DNA of 64,000 bases from assembly GCA_011947345.1 (NCBI GenBank), contig JAAVTG010000057.1, forward strand, positions 496,001 through 560,000, given 5' to 3'. Position numbers and translations under genes: made by a program. A model generated the notes under the pieces. That model searched no databases. It saw nothing but the letters and a program-made list of their open reading frames with translations, and was not told the DNA's origin. This DNA is from Phytophthora quininea. Taxonomy: Eukaryota; Oomycota; Peronosporomycetes; Peronosporales; Peronosporaceae. Positions 24,300-35,598 of the stretch are shown in pieces (the first letter of the stretch is position 1; every line of letters starts with the position of its first letter).

Positions 24300-24375
24300 T
24301 GGTGTCGACGTCGAGGGTCTCGACGTCGCGGGATGTCTCCCTGTGACGTCGAGCGTCGTAAAACGACGTCGAGAT
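24300..24375. promoter_or_regulatory. Cluster of four GACGTC palindromes, left
   Basis: GACGTC occurs at 24307, 24322, 24345 and 24365, mostly as TCGACGTCGAG or a close variant, within 70 bases of the start of the membrane protein gene at 24262. The spacing is irregular. A mirror cluster lies in the right arm. It may be a binding-site array for a bZIP-like factor; that is inference. Confidence 0.4.
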
Positions 24376-25069
24376 GCACCTTCGATTGATCGCCCCACTT
24401 TATTGGCTAAAAACAGCATAAGGCCTAACACAGGCGAAAGCGCCACCATGCAACACGGAAGTAACTTGAGGCTGGATGAAGAGAGTTGCTGGGAAGGAGA
24501 GTTACGGTACCGTTCATTCAGAGAATCCTCCCATTCTTCAATCTCGCATTAGCTTACCAGGTTCTCTTTGCTGTAGGTGGAGTCTGCCAGGATGGACGTC
24601 CCAAGCGACTTGATAACACCGTCACCAAAACGCAGAACAGGGCCTTTGTCATCGACAAAGAGGGGAAGGCGCACACCAATTGCGCCAGTGATCCGTCGAA
24701 CAGCACCAATCAGATCATCTAGCAGAGCTTCATCGAGAAAGATCCCATCGAAATCGCCAGGCGCGCACCGATTACGGACAAGTCCCAGAGAAATGTCATC
24801 AGCAAGCCCAAAATCAGTAGACTGTCAGCGATCAAGGACAGCTCTTGGTGAAACGCCATCACGCACGCACGAAAGCGCCAGAGGCGCAACGATCAAGAAC
24901 AATTCTCAGAGCGATGGCATTGAGCTCAAAATCACCATCCAGCAGAGTGCCGCCATCGAGGGTGCTAGCTGACTCTCTCAGTAGAGCGATGAAAAATATC
25001 CTGCTCTGCAGGATGAAAAGTAGTGTCCAGCGGGAAGGACATTTCCTGTACCAAATCAGAGGGAGCCAA

Positions 25070-27499
25070 AGTTCTATCAGTTCGTTGTCTGCGTTGCGAA
25101 GGAGCTGTATGCAGACTTGAATCAAAGTGACCTCACTCGCGACCATGCAAGGTGCTTCTACTGCCTGAGTTGTGATCAGGAAATCAACATTGTTAAAAGT
25201 AAGAGTCTGGTTGGCCCCCCATATGCAGAAAAAGCATGTCGATGCCTTGAAGGCTTTTGAGGACAACCTTCAACTCGAACAAGAACTTGACGTCTCGAGA
25301 AAACTGAAAACAAGTTCACCGCAGTAAACGAATCTGAGCAAAGCACCTTTGAGGGAATATTGGCAGGGTGGGTTAGCCGCGATTTGAGGCCGGCAAGCAT
25401 CGTAGCTGATGCTGGCTTTATCGATGCCATAAAGTTCGCGAACAATGCGCAGGGAACTCTTGTTGTTCCTTCTCGCCAAACAGTTACTATGTGCGTCAAT
25501 AGATTGGCCTATGAATCGCGCTTGTCGCTCAGAGATATGCTAATGGATGACGAGCAATGTGAATATTACTCGGTGCCATCAGACATATGGACATCGATAA
25601 CGTGCGAAAGCTACATCAGCTTCACAATCCATTATGTTACCAAGGATTTTTGCATGCAGTCCTGGATTCTTGAAGTACGGCTCATCCCAGGCAAGCATGA
25701 TGGAGGCTCCATTGCAAGGGCTCTCTCCGAGTGTTTTGCTTGGTGGTGTCTCGACCCCAAGATGTGCGTGCGATTTCTTCGAGACGGAGCATCAAATATT
25801 ACAAGCGCCTGCTCCAAGCTTGGTCTCACCCACAGGTCATGTGCTGCGCACTCGTTACACCTGGTGGTAGGAGCTGCACTATTGATGAAAAGCCAAGAGC
25901 GAGCTAGCGTCGAAACGGTGGATGCGGATGGTACCGTCACCTCTGACGGAAACCAAGGTCAAGGCATTGTGTCCGCTGACGTTCCAGCGCCCAGCGTTCA
26001 TGGTGTGCTGGCTGCTGCTAGCGATTCGACCGCACAAAACATTCCGGTCACCAGCGGCAATTTTGCTGATCCCATCCTTCTAGAGGTTCGAGCCGCTGCT
26101 GGACTTAGCGGCGATACCATCCCGCAATATCACCTGGCCACTGCTGGCATCCACGGCGACGTAGGCGCGCAATACGCCACTGGAAATCGCGAAAACCCCA
26201 GCGCACATGATGCTCAAATGCGGCTCTCATGGATCGATGAACGTCTGATGGATCTAGAAATTGGTGAAGAAGTTGGCAATGATTCTGGTGAGTTTGTTAG
26301 CGATGCCGATCTTGATTTTTTGTTGCACAAGTGGCGACGTTTGTCACAGAGACGGAAACTGCAGCACATACTACAGTTAGTGTGCCGAAGCTGGAGTCTG
26401 TCCGCAGGTTAGTGTGCGAATTTCGCAAATTGGCGAGATATTTCCACCGCTCGCAGAAAGGATCGAATCGTCTGGATGAACTCCAAAACACGAAAAGCAT
26501 CCGGTCAGAGTGATAATTGATTGTCCAACTAGATGGAATAGTACCACGGATATGCTGCTGAGGTTTTTGAGACTACGGTCGACAATGGGATCTTTTTCGA
26601 ATACCTGGCAACACGAGAAGGTTTACAGGAATTTGATGATGATGCTTCGAAGAAATTAAGTCTTCCCAGCACACAGGAGTGGTTTACAATTGATCGCCTC
26701 ATCGAGTTGTTGGCACCCTTTAGTACCGCAACAAAAAGCTGGATGGAGAATCCTACCCGACACTGATCTCACTTTATCTTGTTATTGCCGCCCTCAAATC
26801 TATGCTTAGCAATGAACATTTGTTTGATCGGCTGTACGGAAATGTGAAAAAGGAATCATTCGCCCCAGGAATATTGACGACGATGAACACAACTCGCAAG
26901 AGTTTTCTATCTCTGCTGAATGCTCGTTTTGACAAAGACAAAGATGACGACCTTCTTTGGATCTCGCTGCTGGATCCATACATGACGAACTCGAGCTTTC
27001 TCTCCGACAGCGACTTCCTGATGGCAAAAGCAAAATTCATTCAAGCAATGATACCTCTGAATAAGGATATTTTACCAAGTCGATGCGATTCCCCCCAGTT
27101 TCTCTGGCCCTCGGCAATGCGAAATGATCCTGTTGATCGAGCTAATTACAATTTTCACCAGTTGCTCTATGGTCGGCGGATGGATGAGCAGACATCGAGA
27201 ACGGGTGCGGATATTCAAGCAAAATGTGAGTTGGAGTTTTCTAACTACATCGAATTGTCGTACAAAGCCATGGTTTCCAAAGACCAGGGAAAAACCATCG
27301 GCACTTGCGTGGTGGAAAGTAAATCATGCTCAATTCCCTACAATTGCTCCACTTGCCCGAAAGTGGCTTGGCTGCATTGCAACGTCGGTTTTGTTGGAGC
27401 GCGTTTTCCACGGCTGGCAATACAGTTACGAAGCGCCGAAGTGCTCTTAAGCCTGACACGATCCGTGATATTCTTTTCATGGCTGAAAACACGAAGTGA
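25070..27499 (+). mobile_element. hAT-superfamily transposon, left copy (transposase broken by frame changes)
   Basis: A transposase can be followed from a BED-like zinc finger (CFYCLSC near 25150, with a HMQKKH-type pair in another frame) through hAT landmarks: DLRPASIVADAGF, RDGASNIT, SCAAHSLHLVV and, after 26500, the TRWNST motif. The C-terminal hAT dimerisation region (WWKVNHAQFPTIAPLARKWL) ends at a stop at 27497. An unusual Ala/Ser/Gly-rich insert of about 130 residues follows the HSLHLVV motif. Frame changes near 25215 and 25308 (both in runs), 26500, 26750 and 27410 make the copy non-coding as read. I could not identify terminal inverted repeats or an 8-base target duplication. Confidence 0.8.
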
Positions 27500-27534
27500 A
27501 TCGAGCAAGAAATCGTTGCTTTTGTAAAAGTTTT

Positions 27535-28547
27535 AGGGCCTGTTCTGCAGACACGTATTATGGCTGATCGGGCTTCTTTCAGATGATATTAAAGCTTTAG
27601 CTGATCGGTCAATGTTCTGCGTGCATCAAACTGCTGAAAATTGCTCTCGTTCAGATTATTTTTTCAGCCCGAATTCGGCTAGTATCTGATCCATCAGACT
27701 GATTGTCGGTCGACACCTTTTAAAGCACATTTATTCCTCGGGGATTACCAATAACTACCTCTCCGTGGCGTTCAGCTAGCAGCATCAAGTAATCTCGCCA
27801 CAAACATTTTCAACAGAAACCAGCCCAGAACCGTAACCAAAAACCAGCTCCAAAATAAGCTCACAGAGCTGAAAGGAAGTACAAGACATTCACGCTTCTA
27901 AAGACAAACAGTGGGTTCGACTGGGATTCCGCTGCTCCGCAGTCAGGGAGTTCATCAGCCAGGTCACTCGACACCCCTGACCGGGTTCGGTACTGTCGGG
28001 TGCTAGCCACCAGGACAGAAGTTGCCGCGATGTTTTGCGGATTGGATGATGAAGATCTGTCCTACCTCGTTCGAGAGTTCTAGGATGACGACATCGAACA
28101 AGCCGAAAGTTTGCCGTCCGAAGCAGATGACGCTAGAGGTTTTTCCAATAGCGAATTTGACGAAAGCGACCGTCACAACTAGAGTCATTTCGAACGAAGA
28201 TGAAGTGCCCATGCTGGCTTTTGGTTTTGGGGCCCCAGAGCTCGCGACCGCCGTCCAGAATGCGCTTCTGCGGCAGCGAAATGTCGATGTTCGTTTGTCG
28301 AGGCACCACCATGGCAAATTCCTTGGCGACTTCGTAGAGATGGTCAGCCCAACTTCATACTTGATATACTGCATTGTTTTTATATTGTAAGCTCTACCAC
28401 ATCTGACAATGCGTTTTAGATGACTGCTGATCTCCGCTAGGCGTGTTCTGCCGCCAGAATAGCTGATTGATTGATCAGCCAAACGCTTCTGCTTGGATTA
28501 TTTCGTCTTCAGACTGGTTCGTAAGGCTGATTTGCAGAACAGGCCCT
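27535..28547. mobile_element. 1.0 kb element with 15-base perfect terminal inverted repeats
   Basis: AGGGCCTGTTCTGCA at 27535-27549 is mirrored exactly by TGCAGAACAGGCCCT at 28533-28547. Both ends carry several TGATC/GATCAGC motifs just inside, as in subterminal repeats of cut-and-paste transposons. No target-site duplication is clear. Inside there are short frames only (28022-28390 plus, 28003-28482 minus) without a recognisable transposase, so the element looks non-autonomous or decayed. It lies in the palindrome spacer, 36 bases after the end of the left hAT coding region. Confidence 0.6.
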
Positions 28548-29322
28548 TACGTTCCTCTTACGTTTTGTGAACCGAAGACCGCTGCTCTCCACTTTCCTCG
28601 CGGCCATGCACTTTATTGCCAGCTTCGTCCTCGGTATGTTGATAATGGCGGCTAGCAAATTGATAGTGCCCTTACGGCTTTTGTCTACTGTACAGCCAAT
28701 CGTATCCAATACCATCAACATATTAGGTGCTGAGCAAAAGAGTTTTTTTCATTTTGCTGTATTTCCTACTACTAGTATTACATTTCGTGGTATGAACCAA
28801 CGTCCGACGGCACAGAGCAACGATTGCTCGGCCCACCGCAGTTGAGCTATGCTGTCCGTCACACCTTCCCGCGGACTCGATAGTCTTAACACTTATCCAA
28901 ATAACCCGGCCTCCAAAATATTAGCTACGCGGTGAGCGCGCTTGACGCCGTTAGTCCAAATGACAGTTCAAACTGAGAATATTTTACAAGTCAAACGGAT
29001 TATCTTCATCCTGTAGGCACACGATGCGCCCAACTCGCCCGCAGTGCTTTAGTCAATACATGTGTTATCCTGCATCTACAAACACGAACTTGCCTTAAAA
29101 GTGTTGCAGCGACAACAGCATTACATATTAGTAATAGGATATTACTGCAGTGATCACGGATCGTGCTTTCCCAGCACTGCCACGTTCCAGGTATTGCTCG
29201 TGCGCTTCCTTTAAAATGTTTCTCGTGAAATTAACTGAATTCGACGCCGCCAAGGTAGAGTTCATATACGATGACGTTGTGGCATCTTGATAGGCTGATC
29301 TCGCAGCAACCGTTCTCGAAAA
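28548..29322. other. Palindrome spacer, right part; no gene
   Basis: No gene is supported. From 29128 to 29322 one minus-strand frame continues out of the truncated hAT copy but shows none of the residues expected for hAT there, so it is foreign sequence joined at the palindrome's inner boundary. Confidence 0.5.
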
Positions 29323-30850
29323 CCTCAGCAGCATATCCGTGGTACTATTCCATCTAGTTGGACAATCAATTATCACTTTGACCGGATGCTTTTCGTGTTT
29401 TTGGAGTTCATCCAGACGATTCGATCCTTTCTGCGAGCGGTGGAAATATCTCGCCAATTTGCGAAATTCGCACACTAACCTGCGGACAGACTCCAGCTTC
29501 GGCACACTAACTGTAGTATGTGCTGCAGTTTCCGTCTCTGTGACAAACGTCGCCACTTGTGCAACAAAAAATCAAGATCGGCATCGCTAACAAACTCACC
29601 AGAATCATTGCCAACTTCTTCACCAATTTCTAGATCCATCAGACGTTCATCGATCCATGAGAGCCGCATTTGAGCATCATGTGCGCTGGGGTTTTCGCGA
29701 TTTCCAGTGGCGTATTGCGCGCCTACGTCGCCGTGGATGCCAGCAGTGGCCAGGTGATATTGCGGGATGGTATCGCCGCTAAGTCCAGCAGCGGCTCGAA
29801 CCTCTAGAAGGATGGGATCAGCAAAATTGCCGCTGGTGACCGGAATGTTTTGTGCGGTCGAATCGCTAGCAGCAGCCAGCACACCATGAACGCTGGGCGC
29901 TGGAACGTCAGCGGACACAATGCCTTGACCTTGGTTTCCGTCAGAGGTGACGGTACCATCCGCATCCACCGTTTCGACGCTAGCTCGCTCTTGGCTTTTC
30001 ATCAATAGTGCAGCTCCTACCACCAGGTGTAACGAGTGCGCAGCACATGACCTGTGGGTGAGACCAAGCTTGGAGCAGGCGCTTGTAATATTTGATGCTC
30101 CGTCTCGAAGAAATCGCACGCACATCTTGGGGTCGAGACACCACCAAGCAAAACACTCGGAGAGAGCCCTTGCAATGGAGCCTCCATCATGCTTGCCTGG
30201 GATGAGCCGTACTTCAAGAATCCAGGACTGCATGCAAAAATCCTTGGTAACATAATGGATTGTGAAGCTGATGTAGCTTTCGCACGTTATCGATGTCCAT
30301 ATGTCTGATGGCACCGAGTAATATTCACATTGCTCGTCATCCATTAGCATATCTCTGAGCGACAAGCGCGATTCATAGGCCAATCTATTGACGCACATAG
30401 TAACTGTTTGGCGAGAAGGAACAACAAGAGTTCCCTGCGCATTGTTCGCGAACTTTATGGCATCGATAAAGCCAGCATCAGCTACGATGCTTGCCGGCCT
30501 CAAATCGCGGCTAACCCACCCTGCCAATATTCCCTCAAAGGTGCTTTGCTCAGATTCGTTTACTGCGGTGAACTTGTTTTTCAGTTTTCTCGAGACGTCA
30601 AGTTCTTGTTCGAGTTGAAGGTTGTCCTCAAAAGCCTTCAAGGCATCGACATGCTTTTTCTGCATATGGGGGCCAACCAGACTCTTACTTTTAACAATGT
30701 TGATTTCCTGATCACAACTCAGGCAGTAGAAGCACCTTGCATGGTCGCGAGTGAGGTCACTTTGATTCAAGTCTGCATACAGCTCCTTCGCAACGCAGAC
30801 AACGAACTGATAGAACTTTGGCTCCCTCTGATTTGGTACAGGAAATGTCC
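29323..30850 (-). mobile_element. hAT-superfamily transposon, right copy (3'-truncated)
   Basis: This reverse-complement copy of the left hAT element has an uninterrupted transposase frame from about 30770 down to 29475: zinc finger (CFYCLSC, VGPHMQKKH), ADAGFIDAIKFA, RDGASNIT and SCAAHSLHLVV. A frame change near 29500 precedes the TRWNST motif. At 29323 the similarity stops abruptly, and the C-terminal dimerisation region present on the left is absent, so this copy cannot encode a complete transposase. Compared with it, the left copy has one extra C and one missing A in runs. Confidence 0.8.
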
Positions 30851-31514
30851 TTCCCGCTGGACACTACTTTTCATCCTGCAGAGCAGGATATTTTTTCATC
30901 GCTCTACTGAGAGAGTCAGCTAGCACCCTCGATGGCGGCACTCTGCTGGATGGTGATTTTGAGCTCAATGCCATCGCTCTGAGAATTGTTCTTGATCGTT
31001 GCGCCTCTGGCGATTTCGTGCGTGCGTGATGGCGTTTCACCAAGAGCTGTCCTTGATCGCTGACAGTCTACTGATTTTGGGCTTGCTGATGACATTTCTC
31101 TGGGACTTGTCCGTAATCGGTGCGCGCCTGGCGATTTCGATGGGATCTTTCTCGATGAAGCTCTGCTAGATGATCTGATTGGTGCTGTTCGACGGATCAC
31201 TGGCGCAATTGGTGTGCGCCTTCCCTCTTTGTCGATGACAAAGGCCCTGTTCTGCGTTTTGGTGACGGTGTTATCAAGTCGCTTGGGACGTCCATCCTGG
31301 CAGACTCCACCTACAGCAAAAGAGAACCTGGTAAGCTAATGCGAGATTGAAGAATGGGGAGGATTCTCTGAATGAACGGTACCGTAACTCTCCTTCCCAG
31401 CAACTCTCTTCATCCAGCCTCAAGTTACTTCCGTGTTGCATGGTGGCGCTTTCGCCTGTGTTAGGCCTTATGCTGTTTTTAGCCAATAAAGTGGGGCGAT
31501 CAATCGAAGGTGCA

Positions 31515-31590
31515 TCTCGACGTCGTTTTACGACGCTCGACGTCCAGGAAGTGGGACATCCCGCGACGTCGAGACCCTCGACGTCGACAC
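31515..31590. promoter_or_regulatory. Cluster of four GACGTC palindromes, right
   Basis: GACGTC occurs at 31519, 31539, 31565 and 31580, mirroring 24300-24375 with a few changes between sites. The cluster sits 40-110 bases before the start of the membrane protein copy at 31631. Confidence 0.4.
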
Positions 31591-31630
31591 CACTAATAGA
31601 GGAAACTCGAGCCAAAAGTCCCGTGGAAAC

Positions 31631-33690
31631 ATGCTCGACACTGGAGACCTAGGCTCGTCGACGGACCGGGCGGCAGAGTACTATCACCAGCAAAAGCTCG
31701 TGCGACGTCAACTAGGGTGGAAGGCTCTCTTCTGCATGGGCGCAAGTCTCGCTATCATCGGACGCATCATCGTAGCGCCTACGATTTCAGCTCTCTCAGC
31801 GCCAAAGCACTCGCAGAGTCCCTCGATGCCGGCAACGTCATTTGCCAGAGCAGCAGAAACGAGTGGGGTCCATCACCAACGTCGTCACCGGGACCCTGCA
31901 GCAGCTGATGGACGTGGTGAGCGTCATGAACCTCAGCATCCCGCCGCAGCAGAAGCAAGAGCTCGAGCTCGAGCTTGGCATCCAACACGCCAGCGACTGC
32001 GTCACGACGTGGAGTATCGTGGCGACGACCCGACTCTTCTACTTCCCGACCGCCGTGGGCAGCTCGGACTTTGGCAAGATCCCGGCGGTGGTCAACAACA
32101 TCTCGCCAGACTTCACCGAGTGCCGCCCGAACGTGGTCGTCGGCGACATCTCATCGGCTCCAAGCTGGCTGGCCACCACCACCAGCGGAAAAGACTTGCT
32201 GACAGTCGTCCCGGAGGTGCTCACGCTCTTCCCGTACAGTTTCACGAGCAGCATGCCAACCCTGCCGCGGGTGGTGGCGGCAACCAACACGCACTACAAC
32301 GCCAAAACGGTGCTCGAGGCTCTGATGCAGGGCTACTACGGCGACTGTCGAGTGAACCGTCGACACGACAGGCATCTACATCGAAGACAACTGCGAGATC
32401 TCCAAGCACTGGGAGATCTACGGCCTCATGGTGCAGTCTCCGGACGATGTCCCGCTGTGCAGCACTGGCAACGTGTGCATCCACAACTACTACAACACGC
32501 AATGGGAGTGGGTGAACGAGGTCACAGCGGCCAGGCCCAACCGAGTCGGGATGTTACTCAACACGTTTCGTAGTCGCCACGCAGACACCGTGTTCATCAG
32601 TGTGCTCCCGGGATCGTGGTCATACAGATGCTGCTCATGGTGATCATCAGTCTCTACCAGATTATGTCGCACAAACGCTCCGTGCTGCTCACGCAGATCT
32701 GGGCCTACCGTTGCCAGAATGGCCGCATGCAGGTGGTCTACCTCGCGCAGATCACCTACCACCTCGTGTACGACTCGGACCTGTACTTGCTGGGTTTCGG
32801 GACGGGCACGCTGACCACCGAGTCGATCGCCAACTTGACGTGCTGCTTCTTCGCCTTCTCGTACCCGTTCATCGACTTGGCCAAGGTGCGCTCAAGTGCT
32901 AGACAGACGCTTCCGACTCACGTGGGAGACGACACAAACTGTCATCACTGCGTGTATCGTGTACGGACTCCGCTCGGTGCAGCGAACGCCGCTGCTTGTC
33001 GTTCTGGTCGCCGTGATCCTGCGCAAGACACCGGCGCTCGGTGCAAAGTACTGCGGTCTCAACGACGCTTGCGTCCTGTTCAAAGCCAGCACCCTTGCCA
33101 TCGTCACGACGATGTCGATAGCGCTGGGCCTCGTTGTGGCGGTGACGTCTGTGGTTGTGAAGCGACTGGGTCCAAAGGTGAAGATCGCAGTGGAGACCGG
33201 TCGACAAGTGTCAGGACTTCTCTCTCAAACTGCGATCGCACCGCTTCAAAGTGGAGGCAGCACAAGTTATCGTGATCTAAGTGCCCCACCAACACGTAAA
33301 GTCCACACGATCAATCCCAACCAAGCGCCAACCGAGCAGCCACTCACCTCGTTCGAGAAACATTGTCTAGGTAGGCCGTTCAAGAAGTTGTTCCACGACT
33401 GCGACGACATTGCCTACATCGTGTACAACGGCAAGAGATGCGCGACAGTCGGAGCCTTGCTACTGACAGGGTATCTCTACTACGGCGACCACATTTACCG
33501 GGCGTCCTCGGTGATGCTGTTGCTACTCGCTCGCTGCCTGCCTCGCAGAGCGATCCGCACGTTCAACATCCTGCTGCTGCGCTGGCACATGAGCCCGAGA
33601 ACCGGCAAGCTTACTCACGCTTTGTCGTGCTCGTGGTTCATCTCGAGTGGCGAGAACCACCGACTAGCTGCTGCAGTGCCCGTAGCATAA
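31631..33690 (+). pseudogene. Multi-pass membrane protein, right copy (full length, frame-broken)
   Basis: This copy retains the full C-terminus: after the membrane segments (LLVVLVAVILRKTP, TMSIALGLVVAVTS) come LTSFEKHCLG, YLYYGDHIYRASSVM and a basic tail to the stop at 33688-33690. It shares the frame breaks near 31780, 31840 and 32895 with the left copy. It has two of its own: a two-base loss near 32350 and a one-base loss near 32610. The family is unknown to me. Topology suggests an N-terminal anchor, a large external region and at least five later membrane segments. It is called a pseudogene because the shared breaks cannot be independent errors. Confidence 0.6.
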
Positions 33691-33933
33691 CCTAACGTTG
33701 CCTTTTTCCACTTCAACTTGGTAGCGATTACTATTCGGAGGCTTTTACCCATGACTATGACTATATTGAGGATTGTAGCCCTCCCATACAAAACACCGAA
33801 ACGACAGCGCCGAAGCCAGCCATGCCACAATTCCTCTGCGAAACCTTTCACGTGCTTTCGCAAGACTGATGGCATATCTGCGGGTTGATTTCGATACTAT
33901 ATTTCTACGCTATCCACCAACTAAATGGCAATT

Positions 33934-35598
33934 CTAACTGACATTCAACTTGACATCGATCTCCAGGTGGCCACCCTGCCGTGCAACCGGCACCCACAGC
34001 AGCAGAGAGCCGCCTCCTTTGCCGGGGATACCGAGGAAGCCCGGCCGCCAGCGGTCCAAGTACAGCGTCTTGCCGCCCAGCGCCTTGACGGTCGACTTCC
34101 ACGTCGCCGTCCTCCCTGCCGCGACGTCCACCTCGTCTACCTTGTCGCCGCCCGACATGATGTTGACGTTCACGTCCTCCGTGTCGTTGCTGTGAAACCG
34201 GACGATGACCTGGCCGTTCCCCACTTTCCGCCACGACAGCGAGCTGCCTTTGAACGCCTTCTGCAGCGCGTTTAGCCCCAGCGTCGCGTCCTCGTCGCCA
34301 TCGTCGATCTCGCCCATGAACTGCGTGGGGCCGCAGATCGTCTGGATGTACTCGGACAGCAGCGTCGAGATGTCCGTGATGTCCAGCATACTGGCCGAGA
34401 TGGTCGACAGCCCGTTGTCGATCCACTTGTACGCCTGCTCCTTCTCGTCTAGCGACGACCCGTTGTCGCTCTTGCCGCGCTTGATCAGGTCGTTGATGAT
34501 CACGCCGATCGTCTTGCGCAGCGTCTCGCGCGTCTTGTACGCCGTGGCCTCGCTCGACTCGGCGATCAGCTGGCTCATGCAGTTGTTGGTCACCGTGGCC
34601 ACGTCGTACAGCACAAAGTCCGACTGGCTCATCTTGAGGCGGATCTCGGCGTTGCTCATGTCCGGGTTCTCGGCTCGGTACTCGCTCACCATTTGCCACG
34701 TGCGGTCGGTCAGCGCCTTGAGGTCGGCGCCGCACGTCGAGTTGGACTCCATGGCCGTCTCCAGCGACGACACCTCGTCGTCCGTGATCTCCTCGGCGGC
34801 CTCGGTGAAGTTGGCTCCCTTCATGAACGCCCGGAACTTCTCCCAACTCGAAATGAGGTTGTCGTCGTAGGTGAGAATCTGCAGCAACATCCACTGCGAC
34901 GTGGCCAGCACCACCTGAGAGACTCGCAGCGGGTGCGGCACAGGCTTCCCCATACACGCGTAGATGGCGATTGGGATGTCGGTCACCACGTTGTTGGTCT
35001 GGTACAGCATCAGCAGCAGCTTGGCCTGCGACGTCTGCGGGTCCTCTGTCTTGACGTTGCGGATGTACCGGATGACACCCCTCGTGACGGTCAGCAGCGT
35101 GCTGGCACACTTGGCCGCCCTCGTCACCTTCTTGCCCAGCTTGAAGAACTCGCCGACGATGCCCAGACTGGCCAGGTCGAACGTCGTCAGCGCCACCGCA
35201 GACACCTTGGCGCCCACCTCCACGACGCACTTGCTGTTCTGGCGGGCACATTCCATGCCACACTCGAGCGGATACCCGTACGGACATTCCGCCCAGCACG
35301 TGTGGGTCAGCTTGTTGCGGTCGTAGTTGGACGGACACTCGGCCATGAAGTGCGCTTCTCGGTAGCACGACGTGGACGGGTCCGACAGCATGCTCCAGGG
35401 CCCCACCCAGTTGCGGTACGTGGAGGTGACCGTGCTCTTGGCGGTCACCGACGTCACCTCAGCTGTGTTGTCCGTCGAGGACGCCTCGGAACCGGAATCC
35501 GACACCGAGTCGTCGAGTTCACTCCAATCGATGCCGTTTGCGGTGGCGACGACGGACAGAATCACCACCAAGACGCACAATGCTCTTAAACGAGTCAT
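33934..35598 (-). CDS. Secreted family protein, copy 7 (right palindrome arm, intact)
   Basis: The frame is open from ATG 35598 to a TAG at 33934-33936, giving 554 residues. Signal peptide MTRLRALCVLVVILSVVATANG, a short acidic linker (WSELDDSVSDSG), then TYRNWVGPW and the cysteine block with CWAECPYGYPLECGMEC. The middle and the C-terminal domain are complete (GKTLYLDRWRPG, GGSLLLWVP, LNVS). It is the intact partner of copy 6. GC content at third codon positions is very high, which also opens long meaningless frames on both strands here. Its 5' leader resembles that of copies 1 and 5, unlike copy 6. Confidence 0.92.
   Translation of the reverse strand: MTRLRALCVLVVILSVVATANGIDWSELDDSVSDSGSEASSTDNTAEVTSVTAKSTVTSTYRNWVGPWSMLSDPSTSCYREAHFMAECPSNYDRNKLTHTCWAECPYGYPLECGMECARQNSKCVVEVGAKVSAVALTTFDLASLGIVGEFFKLGKKVTRAAKCASTLLTVTRGVIRYIRNVKTEDPQTSQAKLLLMLYQTNNVVTDIPIAIYACMGKPVPHPLRVSQVVLATSQWMLLQILTYDDNLISSWEKFRAFMKGANFTEAAEEITDDEVSSLETAMESNSTCGADLKALTDRTWQMVSEYRAENPDMSNAEIRLKMSQSDFVLYDVATVTNNCMSQLIAESSEATAYKTRETLRKTIGVIINDLIKRGKSDNGSSLDEKEQAYKWIDNGLSTISASMLDITDISTLLSEYIQTICGPTQFMGEIDDGDEDATLGLNALQKAFKGSSLSWRKVGNGQVIVRFHSNDTEDVNVNIMSGGDKVDEVDVAAGRTATWKSTVKALGGKTLYLDRWRPGFLGIPGKGGGSLLLWVPVARQGGHLEIDVKLNVS

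Larger units (their letters stand above)
20660..26567 (+). repeat. Left arm of a large inverted repeat
   Basis: This arm matches 29323-35560 in reverse complement over its whole length, with scattered base changes and small indels. It contains copy 6, a decayed membrane protein gene and the 5' two-thirds of a hAT element, in the mirror order of the right arm. The outer edge lies in the signal peptide codons of copies 6 and 7; the inner edge lies inside the hAT coding sequence. The left arm is about 330 bases shorter, mainly because of one deletion near 22360. Confidence 0.9.
29323..35560 (-). repeat. Right arm of a large inverted repeat
   Basis: This is the partner of 20660-26567. It is the longer and less deleted arm. 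The order from the centre outward is hAT fragment, membrane protein gene, secreted-family copy 7. The two arms differ at scattered positions, so they are two real copies and not one sequence assembled twice without change. Confidence 0.9.

Noticed and set aside
24626..24650. CAGAACAGGGCC near the hAT copies, similar to the inverted ends at 27535 and 28547
   Set aside because: It differs in the central bases and has no inverted partner at the far side of the hAT element, so I did not use it as an element boundary.
27890..28010. GGGTTCGA and GGGTTCGG stretches that recall tRNA or 5S rRNA
   Set aside because: No acceptor stem, anticodon arm or 5S core could be folded around them by eye.
33905..35368. 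A 487-codon open frame overlapping copy 7 on the same strand in another frame
   Set aside because: It is a by-product of extreme third-position GC in copy 7; it is Arg/His/Gly-rich, has no domain, and a matching frame appears over copy 6.
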